A stretch of 60,000 nt of DNA, taken from the NCBI GenBank assembly GCA_030704615.1, contig CM060731.1, positions 60,804,756-60,864,755 of the forward strand, in the 5' to 3' direction. A model generated the notes under the pieces. That model searched no databases. It had not been told where the DNA came from and saw nothing but the letters and a program-made list of their open reading frames with translations. Numbering within the stretch: the stretch's first letter is position 1; each line of letters begins with the position of its first letter. Shown one piece after another: positions 35,336 to 45,718 of the stretch. The translations under genes were made by a program, and so were the position numbers. The stretch comes from Takakia lepidozioides (taxonomy: Eukaryota; Streptophyta; Takakiopsida; Takakiales; Takakiaceae).

Positions 35336-35766
35336 GCCCGCCCTGGTCATATACGCTCGGCCTAGCGACAAGTGCTCCATACTCCGTTGGTATCACTGGC
35401 GCAGCCCGTGACTGCTTCTGCGTTTCAACATGTAAATCATGCTGCAATGGTTTGTCATGGATACCACCGTACCCCTTCAACTTATTGGCATTGACTCTTC
35501 CCAGCATCTCTTTGTTAATGGTTTGTAACATGGCGGTGTTGTTATCATACATCTTCTATATGACATAAGGTCATTTCCATGGTGATTTAAGCTTAGAAGC
35601 TTTAATCTTTCCCTTCTTCTGCAACCAGATAACCAAATCTCCCGTCTTAAAAGTCTTTAACTTGCCTTCATCAAACTGTTCCTTTCTCTTCATCTGAATT
35701 CTGGTCATGTTATCAGCTGCATCAGCACGTACTTCTTCTACATTGTATAATTCATGTTTCCTTACC

Positions 35767-38184
35767 TTAATTGAATCTTGCAATTCCATTCTCTTTCCCC
35801 ATTCCGTTCTCATGGTAGGTAACAGGAACTCCACTGGAAGTAAAGCTTCCATACCATAAACTAATTGGAATGGTGTACTTAGTGGTGACTTTATATGAAG
35901 TCCTGTATGACCACAAAGCTGTCAGCAGCTTTGTATCCCAATCTGTTCTGTTTGCATTGACTATCTTAGCCAAGATAGTACATAGTATTTTGTTGGTAGC
36001 CTCTGCCTGCCCATTACCTTGTGGGTAATATGTTGTACTCTTCCTATGCACAATCATGAACTCTTTAGTCAATAGTTCAATGGTCTCATTAATGAAGTGA
36101 CTTCCCTGATCATTGATAAATTCCAAGGGACAGCCAAATCGTGTAAGTATGTTCTCATACAGGAACCTTGCTGTGGACTTGGCTGTGTTGTCCCTCAAAG
36201 CTTTAGCTTCCATCCACTTCGTAGTATAATCAGTGGCTGTAATTATGTACCTGTTCTGTGTATTCTTGGCTGGTGGGTTAATTGGTCCAACAAAGTCTAG
36301 TCCCCATTTCTGAAATGGTTCAGTAGGCATTGTAGGATGCAAAGCCATCTTCCCAGATCTCTGCAAAGGTCCCAGCCTCTGACATTCATCACAACTCTGA
36401 CAATATTTGTGTACATCTTTGAACAAAGTAGGCCACCAGTAACCTGCAAGTAGTATCTTCCTACTGGTAGTCTCTTCTCCAAAATGACCTCCAGCCACTC
36501 CTTTATGAACTTCCTCCAAAACTTTATTTACTTCATGGTGGTACAAGCATCGTTTAAGTACTCCATCAGGTCTTAGCTTATACATTCTGCCTCCTACCAT
36601 ATTATAAGGTAAAGCCTTGATAGCGATTCTCTTCCTCTGCTCCTTACCATAACTAGGTGGGCACTGACCATGAGTAAGGTAATATCTGATTGGCCACTGC
36701 CAATCTAACCATTCATCTGTACTTCCTTGCACCTTCAATACAAATAAACTCGTATCACGTAACTTATCGTCTACTCCTGTGGCGGCCTCTCCTGTTGTTA
36801 GTCGTGACAAATGATCTGCCACAAGATGCAAACGGCCAGGCTTGTAAACAACTTCGAACTCAAACTCGTGCAAGATTATTAACCACCTCGTTATCCTTCC
36901 ACTTATCAAAGATTTGTTCACCAGATATATCAGAGCCTGGTGATCCACATAAAACATAAACTTTCTTCCCAATAGATAATGCCTGAATTTCTTGACTGCA
37001 TAAATCATTGCCAGTGCTTCTCTTTCAGTTGTGCTATAGTTCCTTTCAGCACTGTTCATCAACCTGCTAGCATAGTACGCAGGTGAATCTATATTTCCAG
37101 TAACATTACGGGCTAACACTGCTCCCACTGCTATGAGAAATGGGCTAACACTGCTCTGTGCATACCTTTTGACAAATCTTCTGTAATAACTGGTTTGTCC
37201 AAGGAATCTCCTTAGATTCTTAACATTTACTGGTGGTGGTGAGGCTTTAATGGCCTCCGTCTTCCTGGGATCCACAAGAAGTCCCCTCTTACACACAATG
37301 TGTCCCAGAAGCACCCCTGAGTTCACACAGAAAGTACACTTCTCTGGATTCAGGCCCAGACCTCTCATTCTGCATCTGGCCAGACATAACTCCAATTTAT
37401 GCAAGTGCTCATTCGTAGAGTTGTACACACTGAAATCATCCAAGAACACCTGTATGAAATCATCCAGATACTCATGAAAAGATTCACTTATCACTCTCTG
37501 AAAGGTTGCTGGTGCATTACAAAGTCCAAAAGGCATAACTTTGTATGCATAAGCACCCCAGTCTGTGATGAAAGTTGTCTTTCCCTGGTCTTCTTCTGCC
37601 ACTTGTACTTGAGTATAACCACTGAAGCCATCCATGAATGAGTACATCTCATGGCCTGCCACAGTGTCCAATACTGCTTCTGTGAATGGCAAGGGAAATG
37701 GATCTTTCTTCGTGCAAGCATTCAACTTCTTATAGTTCACACAAACTCTCAGTTTACCATTCTTCTTGGGAACTATCACGATGGGTGACAACCAATTTGT
37801 ATACTCTATTGGGTATATAAACTTAGCCTCAACCAACTTCTTGATCTCTTCTCCAACCTTCTGTGCATAGTTGGGATTCATTCTGTACCTTGCCTGTTTG
37901 ATTGAAACTGACCCTGGTTCCAATTCAATCTTATGCTGACAGATCTCAGGTGGTATCCCTTTTAGATCCTCGTAGCTCCAAGCAAATACATCTATGTATT
38001 TGATGAACAAACTCTTAGCTTCCTCAAAGAATTCTGGCTCCAAATCAGCTCCTACCTTCACCATCCTCGGTTCCTCTTCAGTTCCCACATTCACTTCTCT
38101 CATCTGCTCATCAGTCTGTGATTGTCCAACAGTCACCACTTCATCCTGTAAACTCACAGTGGCTGGTTCCTCTAGCATTTCCAT
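35767..38184 (-). pseudogene. E2 pol: reverse transcriptase, RNase H (deleted part), integrase
   Basis: An 805-codon open frame. The RT core is complete, with motif A SFMDGFSGY (D184), motif B FGLCNAPATFQR and catalytic VFLDDFSVY (D249, D250). The join to RNase H lacks about 53 residues present in E1 (44130-44290), including the DASGEALGAVL start of RNase H, so RNase H should be dead. Integrase keeps its HHCC zinc finger (H560, H567, C595, C598) and the D630, D692, E728 triad. Codon 771 (after TTKYT) is a frameshift; the true continuation (YGMEALLPVEFL..) runs in another frame at 35852-35571. It belongs to E2. Confidence 0.85.
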
Positions 38185-38255
38185 TTCTCCTTCTCTTTCT
38201 TCATAAAATGTTGGGTGGGTAACTGCTTATCTCCTCCATTGTGTGTGTTGCTGTC

Positions 38256-38260
38256 ACTAC
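38256..38260. other. Target-site duplication actac, left side of E1
   Basis: The five bases actac precede the 5' LTR and are repeated at 49166-49170 directly after the 3' LTR, which fixes both ends of E1. Confidence 0.95.
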
Positions 38261-39337
38261 TGTTAGAGGACTGTAGGGGACTTAGACACTTATACGGGAT
38301 CTGTAGGGTACCCTTAATTTTTGCACAGACTGAGACAAACAGGAACCTTAGGGGTGACAGCAGCGCACTGTAGAGGGGGGCTTACATCCGCCTAACACAG
38401 CCGACACAGCAGTCACAGCCCACACAGCCAATACAGCCCGTCACAGTCGTCACAGCCCACACAGCCAACACAGCCCGTCACAGTCGTCACAGCCCACACA
38501 GCCGACACAGCCGTCACAGCCCCACACAGCCAACACAGCCCGTCACAGTCGTCACAGCCCACACACCCGTCACAGTCGTCACAGCCCACACAGCCCACAC
38601 AGCCCGTCACAGTCGTCACAGCAGACAAGCCCACACAGCCAGTCACAGCCCGGCACAGCCACACAGCCAGTCACAGCCCGACACAGCCAAACACAGCCAG
38701 TCACCGCTTGACACAGCTGTCACGATAATAGGGAACGCAGAGTAGGACAGGGAACGACTGTGGGGAACAACACCAGTGAAGGGAACATGTTAGTTCACAT
38801 ACGACGGTTAGAGAGGGAAACGGTTAGAACCGCGGATAGGAGGATAAAGGGAAGAACGGGGAATAGGAAGGGGATCATTATTCGGGGAGGACTTCGGAGA
38901 CAGGCGGGAGCGGAGATCGGAGAGCACGATGAAGGAGAAAAGAGGATTAGTAGATGCTTGTCATATGCAAAGCTAGAGTGATATTGTAGAGCAGATTAGA
39001 GACATAATGGATTCGGCCTGATACCTGATAAATCATAATCTGATACTTATACGATACAATCACACTGTGTAGAGAGATCTGAGTGAAGCTGTGGATTGAA
39101 TGGAGGAGTAAGGAAACCGATAAATTGATGAAGCAAACTGATACTTAATTATCAATGGTAAGGTAGCTAAGATGAATGCGGAAAAGGAAACAAATAGGAA
39201 ACACCCCCATGATACACTAGCTGTAGGTCATGACTGATTGTTCTGCGCGGGCTGAGTACTTAGAGATTTCCAACTCTTCTATCTTGGAGTTTCCGCCTTG
39301 GATAGCGAAGGGATGGGTGAGTAAAAGCCGCGCGACA
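38261..39337 (+). repeat. E1 5' LTR
   Basis: Starts tgttagaggactg and ends gccgcgcgaca. It contains a CACAGCC-type minisatellite at about 38396-38722. The LTR 3' end includes gatgggtgagtaaaag, a near-consensus splice donor. Confidence 0.95.
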
Positions 39338-39925
39338 TTTGGCGACCGTACTGGGAGACTGGGACATGAACAACCAGATGTGACAGGCATCTGGTGGGAT
39401 CATGGTGGTTGGACCATTAAAGAGTTTGAAGTGAATCAAATTCCCTGTGGAACGAAGGAAGAAAGATTGTCCAAACAATTCTTTCAAAGGTTCTTGGAAT
39501 TGCCAGACGGATGTAAAGAAAATATTCTTAAACGAGTGCATGATGCTGATCCAGAATGGGGTCTGGAGAAAGGAGTGATAAAGATTTATCAGGTAGCCTG
39601 TAGAGGAAGAGCACGTTGGTTACCAACATTAGTTTATGTGATAGCGTTGCTATCCATTAAACGAGTAGAGTTTGAAGGTTGGGAAGAAAGAAAGGTGAAT
39701 GTTTATACTCATATGCATGAAGAGCTTGTACTGGTAAAGAATTGGATTCCAAAGGATATTTTGTGGATCAAACTCACACCAAGAACAGCTTTTCAGACTT
39801 GTTTGCCATATGGTTATATGGTAACGGAGACTTCAAGTATAGCCAAGGGTGCATTGAAGCTTGAAAGAAATCCAGGCATATACGAGAGATATTACAGAAG
39901 AGAGTTTTGGTTATTGCCACATTAA
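39338..39925 (+). CDS. E1 ORF1, extra reading frame upstream of gag
   Basis: About 195 codons, open also backwards into the LTR to an ATG at 39230. The product (GHEQPDVTGIWWDHGGW.., FFQRFLELPDGCKENILKRV, VYVIALLSIKRVEFEGW) matches no family I know. E2 carries the same ORF open at 52822-52235 with over 90% visible identity and only substitutions across most of its length, so it appears to be under constraint. It ends 21 bases before the gag ATG. Extra ORFs upstream of gag are known in Tat/Ogre-type gypsy elements, but I cannot claim homology. Confidence 0.7.
   Translation, partial: FGDRTGRLGHEQPDVTGIWWDHGGWTIKEFEVNQIPCGTKEERLSKQFFQRFLELPDGCKENILKRVHDADPEWGLEKGVIKIYQVACRGRARWLPTLVYVIALLSIKRVEFEGWEERKVNVYTHMHEELVLVKNWIPKDILWIKLTPRTAFQTCLPYGYMVTETSSIAKGALKLERNPGIYERYYRREFWLLPH
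39340..39357 (+). other. Primer-binding site, probably tRNA-Arg
   Basis: TGGCGACCGTACTGGGA starts two bases after the LTR. It agrees over TGGCGACCG and again over GGGA with the complement of a plant tRNA-Arg 3' end as I recall it. E2 has the same site with one change (TGGCGACCATACTGGGG). It does not match initiator tRNA-Met (TGGTATCAGAGC). Confidence 0.55.
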
Positions 39926-39946
39926 AAGAAATGAAAGACATGGGAC

Positions 39947-41896
39947 ATGAGTGATGAAAGAGAAGCTAGACGACAAAGATATTCATCAAAAAGAGAAAGC
40001 TATCTGAAAGCTAATTATCCATATCTTTGGGAGAGAGGAATAGACATAGGGGAATCATCTGGACCTCTCACACCATCAAGATCAAAAAGTGCATCACCTA
40101 TACCGGAAGAACTAGAGTTGGATGCCACTCCTTCTGTTTCTTTGCAAGAAAGATTAAGGGAAGTGGTACAGGAAGAAGATCAATCACGAGGTGAAAGATC
40201 TGAGGTACATCCTTGGATAAAAGACTTGACAGAAATCTTTGATAAGAGTTGGCATGGAACACCAAAAGCAGGAACTCCAGTTTCTGAAGCAGAAGATGAA
40301 GAAGGAGATGAGGATGTGGCAGAGCCAACGGAGAGTTCAGACTCTCCAACACCATTACAGTTGAGTTACATGAGTGAAGAAGAAACCCAAGGGCAGAACT
40401 TGGAGGATGAAAACAGAGAGAAGAAATTGGAAGAGGAAGAATATGAAGAAGTAGACCCAACAGCTGAGGTTGAGACTACAACCAGGACATCCCAACCCGT
40501 TGGACCTGGATCAAGTGGAGCACTTGGATCACAGGCCAACGAAGGTGTCGGCTCAGGGGGATCAGGCGGGCTGCCTGGATCTGGCTCTGGGGGGACAGGG
40601 AGTGTGGGAAGTAGTGCAACTGAAGCTGGGAATACTGTGAATATCGTGGGGCCAGAAGCAGGGAGTGCTCAAGGGCCACCACTTGGTGGAAGATCCACCA
40701 CAAAAACAACAGGTCCAGAAGGACCAGCACCAGCAAGGGTGCCAGCACCTGTCAGTGGGCAGAAGGTAGGGCCACAGATGGCGTTACAACCAACACGGGC
40801 AAAACCACCCTTTCCAATATATTCAGGAAAAGGGGATCCCGATGTACACATTAGCCAATTTGAGCACATGTGTATAGTGAACAATGAGAATGGCGATGAT
40901 GCCAAGATGAGACTGTTTCCTTGTTCACTTATCAAGAAAGCAAGTGAATGGTATGCAAGATTCCCTGATAATCATTTCCTAACCTGGAATGGCTTGAATA
41001 CAGCATTTCGAAATAGGTTCAGGACAAGTAAAACTGAGGATGAAGTGTATGGAAGTTTACAACAGCTGAAGCAGAAGAAGCATGAAACTGTTGAAGAGTA
41101 TATGGAGAAGATGGAATTGATGATGAAAAAGCTGGCTGCAGTACCAGCACCCGGTTTACAGAAGACTTGGTTTGTGAGTGGACTAAGACCAGAGTTGCAG
41201 AAGAAAGTGGATATGTTACCCCATAATACAGTGGAGGAGGCATTTGAAACTGCAAACAGAATTGAGCAATTGGGAATGCTCAGGAGAGAGAAAAAGGAAG
41301 ATGAGGACTCTGAAGATGAGTCAGATGAAGAAGAAGAGCAAGAACTAAAAAGAAAGAGTAAGAGAAAGGAAAAGTTGAAGAGGGATAACTATGAGAAAAG
41401 ATTGGAAGAAATCTTGAAGAAGTATGCCACAGAGGCTGCAACACATTGGAGGAAGGGTGTATGGTGTGCAAAGTGCCAGAATGAAGGCCATACCACTACA
41501 GAATGCCACATGAAGGAGAAACACTGTACTATCTGTAAAATGGATAACCATTCTACTGAGAATTGTTACTACAACAGAAGGACAGCTGCAAGAGAACCTA
41601 GGCAAGTGAGGGTGCATCAGGTGCAGCCCCAGCCAAGAAGAAGCAATGATCAGGACCACTATGGTAGGTCTGGTGGCTATAACAATGGCATGGAAGGGAG
41701 AGGTAATTCAAGAGGGAATTACCAAGGAAATTCCAGAGGCAACTATCAGGGTAATCCAAGGGGGAATTACCAGCCCGGGAATCAGGATTATAGAAATAAT
41801 CCAAGACCAGACCAAGGGCGAGGACCCAATGGTGAAGAGCTATGTTACTATTGTAATCAGCCAGGACATCGCAAGGCAGCCTTTCATTCTGGATAA
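39947..41896 (+). CDS. E1 Gag (retrotransposon capsid/nucleocapsid), 3' frameshift
   Basis: A 649-codon frame. Residues 1-290 are acidic and then Gly/Thr/Pro-rich and look disordered. The retrotrans_gag domain covers about 300-440 (LFPCSLIKKASEWYARFPDN, FRNRFRTSKTEDEVY). A highly charged stretch follows. Zinc knuckles CX2CX4HX4C are at C507-C520 and C527-C540. A third knuckle (CYYCNQPGHRKA) loses its last Cys because of a one-base deletion near 41882; E2 retains it as ..RKATC. Before the last knuckle are GNSRGNYQ-type repeats. Confidence 0.9.
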   Translation: MSDEREARRQRYSSKRESYLKANYPYLWERGIDIGESSGPLTPSRSKSASPIPEELELDATPSVSLQERLREVVQEEDQSRGERSEVHPWIKDLTEIFDKSWHGTPKAGTPVSEAEDEEGDEDVAEPTESSDSPTPLQLSYMSEEETQGQNLEDENREKKLEEEEYEEVDPTAEVETTTRTSQPVGPGSSGALGSQANEGVGSGGSGGLPGSGSGGTGSVGSSATEAGNTVNIVGPEAGSAQGPPLGGRSTTKTTGPEGPAPARVPAPVSGQKVGPQMALQPTRAKPPFPIYSGKGDPDVHISQFEHMCIVNNENGDDAKMRLFPCSLIKKASEWYARFPDNHFLTWNGLNTAFRNRFRTSKTEDEVYGSLQQLKQKKHETVEEYMEKMELMMKKLAAVPAPGLQKTWFVSGLRPELQKKVDMLPHNTVEEAFETANRIEQLGMLRREKKEDEDSEDESDEEEEQELKRKSKRKEKLKRDNYEKRLEEILKKYATEAATHWRKGVWCAKCQNEGHTTTECHMKEKHCTICKMDNHSTENCYYNRRTAAREPRQVRVHQVQPQPRRSNDQDHYGRSGGYNNGMEGRGNSRGNYQGNSRGNYQGNPRGNYQPGNQDYRNNPRPDQGRGPNGEELCYYCNQPGHRKAAFHSG

Positions 41897-41910
41897 GACA
41901 CCAGAATGAG

Positions 41911-43086
41911 ATGAGAGCTCCTGTGAATGAGGGCCCAGTGGTGGCAGCTCACATGGTTAGGCCATGTGTTGTACCAGAAGTAAGTACAATGATAGTAACA
42001 AGAAGTAAAGCCAAACTAATACCTCCAGTAGAAGAGGAAGAAGATGAGACTGGAAGTGGCAATGATATGCCTGAAGATGAAGAGACTTGGAAGGATGAGA
42101 AGGAACTGCACAAGGAAGTGGCAGATACTATAAGGGAAATGCAAAAGAGTACGGATATTCCTGTGGCAGATTCCTCTGATTCGGATGGAGAAAAAGAGGG
42201 GAGTGAGGAAGGAAAGGAAAAAAGAAGATGCAGACATGCAAAGTAATGAAGAGACTTTGGCTGAAGTAATATGTCAGACCAAAGCAGAAATTACCATTGG
42301 ATAGCTATTAGCTGTGGCACCTTATTGTAGGCACAGGCTGTATCAGGCAATCAATCGAATTGCCCAAGAGACAGGAAACACAGACCTGAACAGCAAGGTG
42401 ACCAGTTATAATGTGAAGCCGGAAGGGCGAGAACCAGTCATGGACTTTGATGATTCTATGCCAGTAATCCAATTGAGAATTGGAAGCACAGAACTAACTG
42501 ATGTACTGATAGATGGTGGTTCTGGAGTAAATATCATGACAGACCAATTAAGGAAGAAGCTTGGTCTAAGTAACATGAAACCAGCCCCATTTACAGTAAC
42601 AATGGCAGATCAAAGAAGTGTACAGCCATTGGGATTAATAGAGGAGTTAAGATACAGATACAGAAAATGATCTTTATGATCACAGTAACTGTATTAAAAA
42701 TGGATGAAGTCATGGAGGCTTACTCCTTATTATTGGGACGTCCGTGGCTGAAACAGGCAAGGGTATTCCATGACTGGAATTCTCAGTTACTAACTGTGCA
42801 TAATGGGATGCACGAGATACAAATTACCACAAAGAAATCTAGTAGATTACCTGCGACAAGAAGACCTCGAGGAGTCAGAGAGTATGACTGGAAGGGAGGA
42901 CTGGATGAGGAGCAGGAAGCTACCCTATTTGCTGCACACCCAGAATGGGAGCAGGTTGCAGAGATGAGGCTGGAAAGCCTAAGTTGTTTGAGAGGTATCT
43001 GCTGTGGTGTAGTGACAGCAACACCAACTAAGAAGAAACCAGCATTTACCCATCACATTTCTATGAAGAAAGAGAAGGAGAAATAG
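41911..43086 (+). pseudogene. E1 protease region, broken
   Basis: Acidic linker, then a retroviral-type aspartic protease with TDVLIDGGSGVNIM (catalytic Asp in D-G-G form, as in many plant gypsy elements) at about 42500-42540. Relative to the open E2 copy (50268-49225) it has a frameshift near 42200, a TAG for CAG at 42302-42304 and a one-base loss near 42640. No functional protease can be read in one frame. Confidence 0.85.
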
Positions 43087-43091
43087 AAATC

Positions 43092-44947
43092 CTAGAAGAA
43101 CCAGCCACTGTGAGCTTACAGGATGAAGTGGTGACCGGTTGGACAATCACAGCTGATGAGCAGGTGAGAGAAGTAAATGTGGGAACTCAGGAGGAACCGA
43201 GGATGGTGAAAGTAGGAGCTGATTTGGAGCCGGAATTCTTCGAAGAAGCAAAAAGCTTGTTCATCAAATACAGAGATGTATTTGCGTGGAGCTATGAGGA
43301 TCTAAAAGGGATACCACCTGAAGTCTGTCAGCATAAAATTGAACTGGAACCAGGGTCAGTACCAATCAAACAGGCGAGGTATAGAATGAATCCCAACTAC
43401 GCACAGAAGGTTGGAGAAGAGATAATGAAGTTGGCTGAGGCTAAGTTTATATACCCAATAGAGTATACAACTTGGTTGTCACCCATTGTTATAGTTCCCA
43501 AGAAGAATGGCAAACTAAGAGTATGTGTGAACTTTAAGAAGCTGAATGCTTGTACGAAGAAAGATCCTTTCCCTTTGCCATTCACAGAAGCAGTATTAGA
43601 CACTGTGGCAGGCAGAGATGTACTCATTCATGGATGGCTTCAGTGGTTATAATCAAGTGCAAGTGGCAGAAGAAGACCAAGGGAAAACAGCTTTCATCAC
43701 AGACTGGGGGGCTTATGCATACAAAGTCATGCCCTTTGGGCTTTGTAATGCACCAGCGACCTTTCAGAGAGTGATAAGTGAATCTTTTCAAGAGTATCTG
43801 GATGATTTCATGCAGGTGTTTTGGATGATTTCAGTGTGTACAGCTCTAAGAATGAGCACTTGCATAAATTGGAGTTATGCCTGGCCAGATGCAGGATGAG
43901 AGGTCTGGGCTTGAACCAGAGAAGTGTACTTTCTGTGTGAACTCAGGGGTGCTTCTGGGACACATTGTGTGTAAGAAGGGACTCCTTGTGGATCCCAGGA
44001 AGACAGAGTCCATTAAAGCCTCTCCACCACCAGTGAATGTTAAGAGTTTAAGGAGATTCCTTGGGCAAACCAGTTATTACAGAAGATTTGTCAAAAGGTA
44101 TGCACAAATAGCAGCACCATTGAGCAAGCTTCTGAAGAAAGATGCAGTGTTTGCATGGACAGCTGAATGTCAACAGGCGTTTGAGGAACTTACACTGTCA
44201 GTAACAACTACACCTGTGCTGATTAACCCTCACTGGCATGTAATATTTCATGTTCACTGCGATGCATCAGGAGAAGCGTTGGGAGCGGTGTTAGCCCAGA
44301 ATGTTACAGGGAATATAGATTCACCTGTGTACTATGCTAGCCGGTTGATGAACAGTGCTGAGAGGAACTATAGCACAACGGAAAGAGAAGCATTGGCAAT
44401 GATCTATGCAGTGAAGAAATTCAGGCATTACCTATTGGGAAGAAAGTTTATGTTTTATGTGGATCACCAGGCTCTGATATATCTGGTGAACAAACCTTTG
44501 ATAAGTGGAAGGATAGCGAGGTGGTTAATAATCTTGCATGAGTTTGAGTTCGAGGTTATTTACAAGCCTGGCCGTTTGCATCTTGTGGCAGATCATTTGT
44601 CACGACTAACAACAGGAGAGGCCGCCACAGGAGTGGACGATCAGTTACCTGATGCGAGTTTATTTGTAATGGAGGTGCAAGGAAGTGCAGATGAATGGTT
44701 AGATTGGCAGTGGCCAATCAGATACTACCTTGTTCATGGTCAGTGCCCACCTAGTTATGGTAAGGAGCAGAGGAAGAGAATTGCTATCAGAGCTTTACCT
44801 TATACTATGGTAGGAAGCAGAATGTATAAGTTAGGACCTGATGGAGTACTAAAACGATGCTTGTACCACCATGAAGTAAATAAAGTCTTGGAGGAAGTTC
44901 ATAAAGGAGTGGACTGGAGGTCATTTTGGAGAAGAGACTACCAGTAG
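43092..44947 (+). pseudogene. E1 reverse transcriptase and RNase H, broken
   Basis: The RT start (YAWSYEDLKGIPPE-like) is in one frame to about 43610, where a two-base deletion (gcagagatg for gccatgagatg in E2) shifts it. A further one-base loss near 43821 falls in the FLDD catalytic motif (gtgttttggatgat). From 43877 the frame is open through the RT thumb, the complete RNase H start (VHCDASGEALGAVLAQ) and the RNase H end (YVDHQALIYLVNKPLISGR, VADHLSRL). It supplies the RNase H part missing in E2. Confidence 0.88.
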
Positions 44948-45629
44948 AAAGATACTACTCGCAGGATACTGGTGGCCTACTTTGTTCAAAGATGTACATG
45001 AGTATTGTCAGAAGTGTGATGAATGTCAGAGGCTAGGACCTTTGCAGAGATCTGGAAGAATGGCCTTGCATCCTACAATGCCTACGGAACCATTTCAGAA
45101 ATGGGGACTAGACTTTGTTGGACCAATTAATCCACCATCCAAGAATACACAAAACAGGTACATAATTACAGCCACTGATTATACTACAAAGTGGGTGGAA
45201 GCTAAAGCTTTGAGGGACAACACAGCCAAGTCCACAGCAAGGTTCCTGTACGAGAACATACTTACACGATTTGGATGTCCCTTAGAATTTATCAGTGATC
45301 AAGGAAGTCACTTCATGAATGAGACCATTGAGTTATTGACTAAAGAGTTTATGATTGTGCATAGAAAGAGTACAACATATTACCCACAGGGTAATGGACA
45401 GGCAGAGGCTACCAACAAAATACTATGTACTATCTTGGCTAAGATAGTCAATGCAAACAGAACGGATTGGGATACAAAGCTGCTGACAGCTTTATGGTCA
45501 TACAGGACTTCGTATAAAGTCACCACTAAGTATACACCATTCCAATTAGTTTATGGTATGGAAGCCTTACTTCCAGTAGAATTTCTGTTTTGCAACAGTT
45601 GCCCAAGAGAAATCCTGAGGTACATATAA
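44892..45629 (+). pseudogene. E1 integrase, frameshifted and C-terminally truncated
   Basis: An inserted A near 44912 (gtggactgg) breaks the HHCC finger. The following frame keeps CQKCDECQRLG and the DDE triad (WGLDFVGPI, ISDQGSHF, GQAEATNK). After YGMEALLPVEFL, at about 45588, similarity to E2 stops abruptly. The GPY/F-type C-terminal part is replaced by unrelated sequence. Confidence 0.88.
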
Positions 45630-45718
45630 TGCACACACCTGTGTCGGAGGGTACCACAGGCGGAAGGCCATGACACTGTAGCACCGGTCATAATAAAGTA
45701 GTTCAGGAAGAAAATCCG

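Larger units (their letters stand above)
34755..38260 (-). mobile_element. Ty3/gypsy element E2, 3' part (pol to truncated end)
   Basis: This is the downstream half of the minus-strand element whose 5' half lies at 49166-53827; element E1 separates them. Removing E1 and one copy of actac restores continuous sequence that matches E1's own internal region (ggtgtagtgacagcaac). After pol come the integrase C-terminal region with a KxxGDLVIW-type block (about 35620) and a GPY/F-like end (MYDNNTAMLQTINKEMLGR, about 35550), then a CACAGCC-type array. No LTR related to the 5' LTR follows, so the 3' end is deleted or rearranged. The exact left boundary is uncertain. Confidence 0.8.

Noticed and set aside
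43618-45629. Treating E1 pol frames as several separate genes
   Set aside because: Comparison with E2 shows they are one pol frame broken by small indels.
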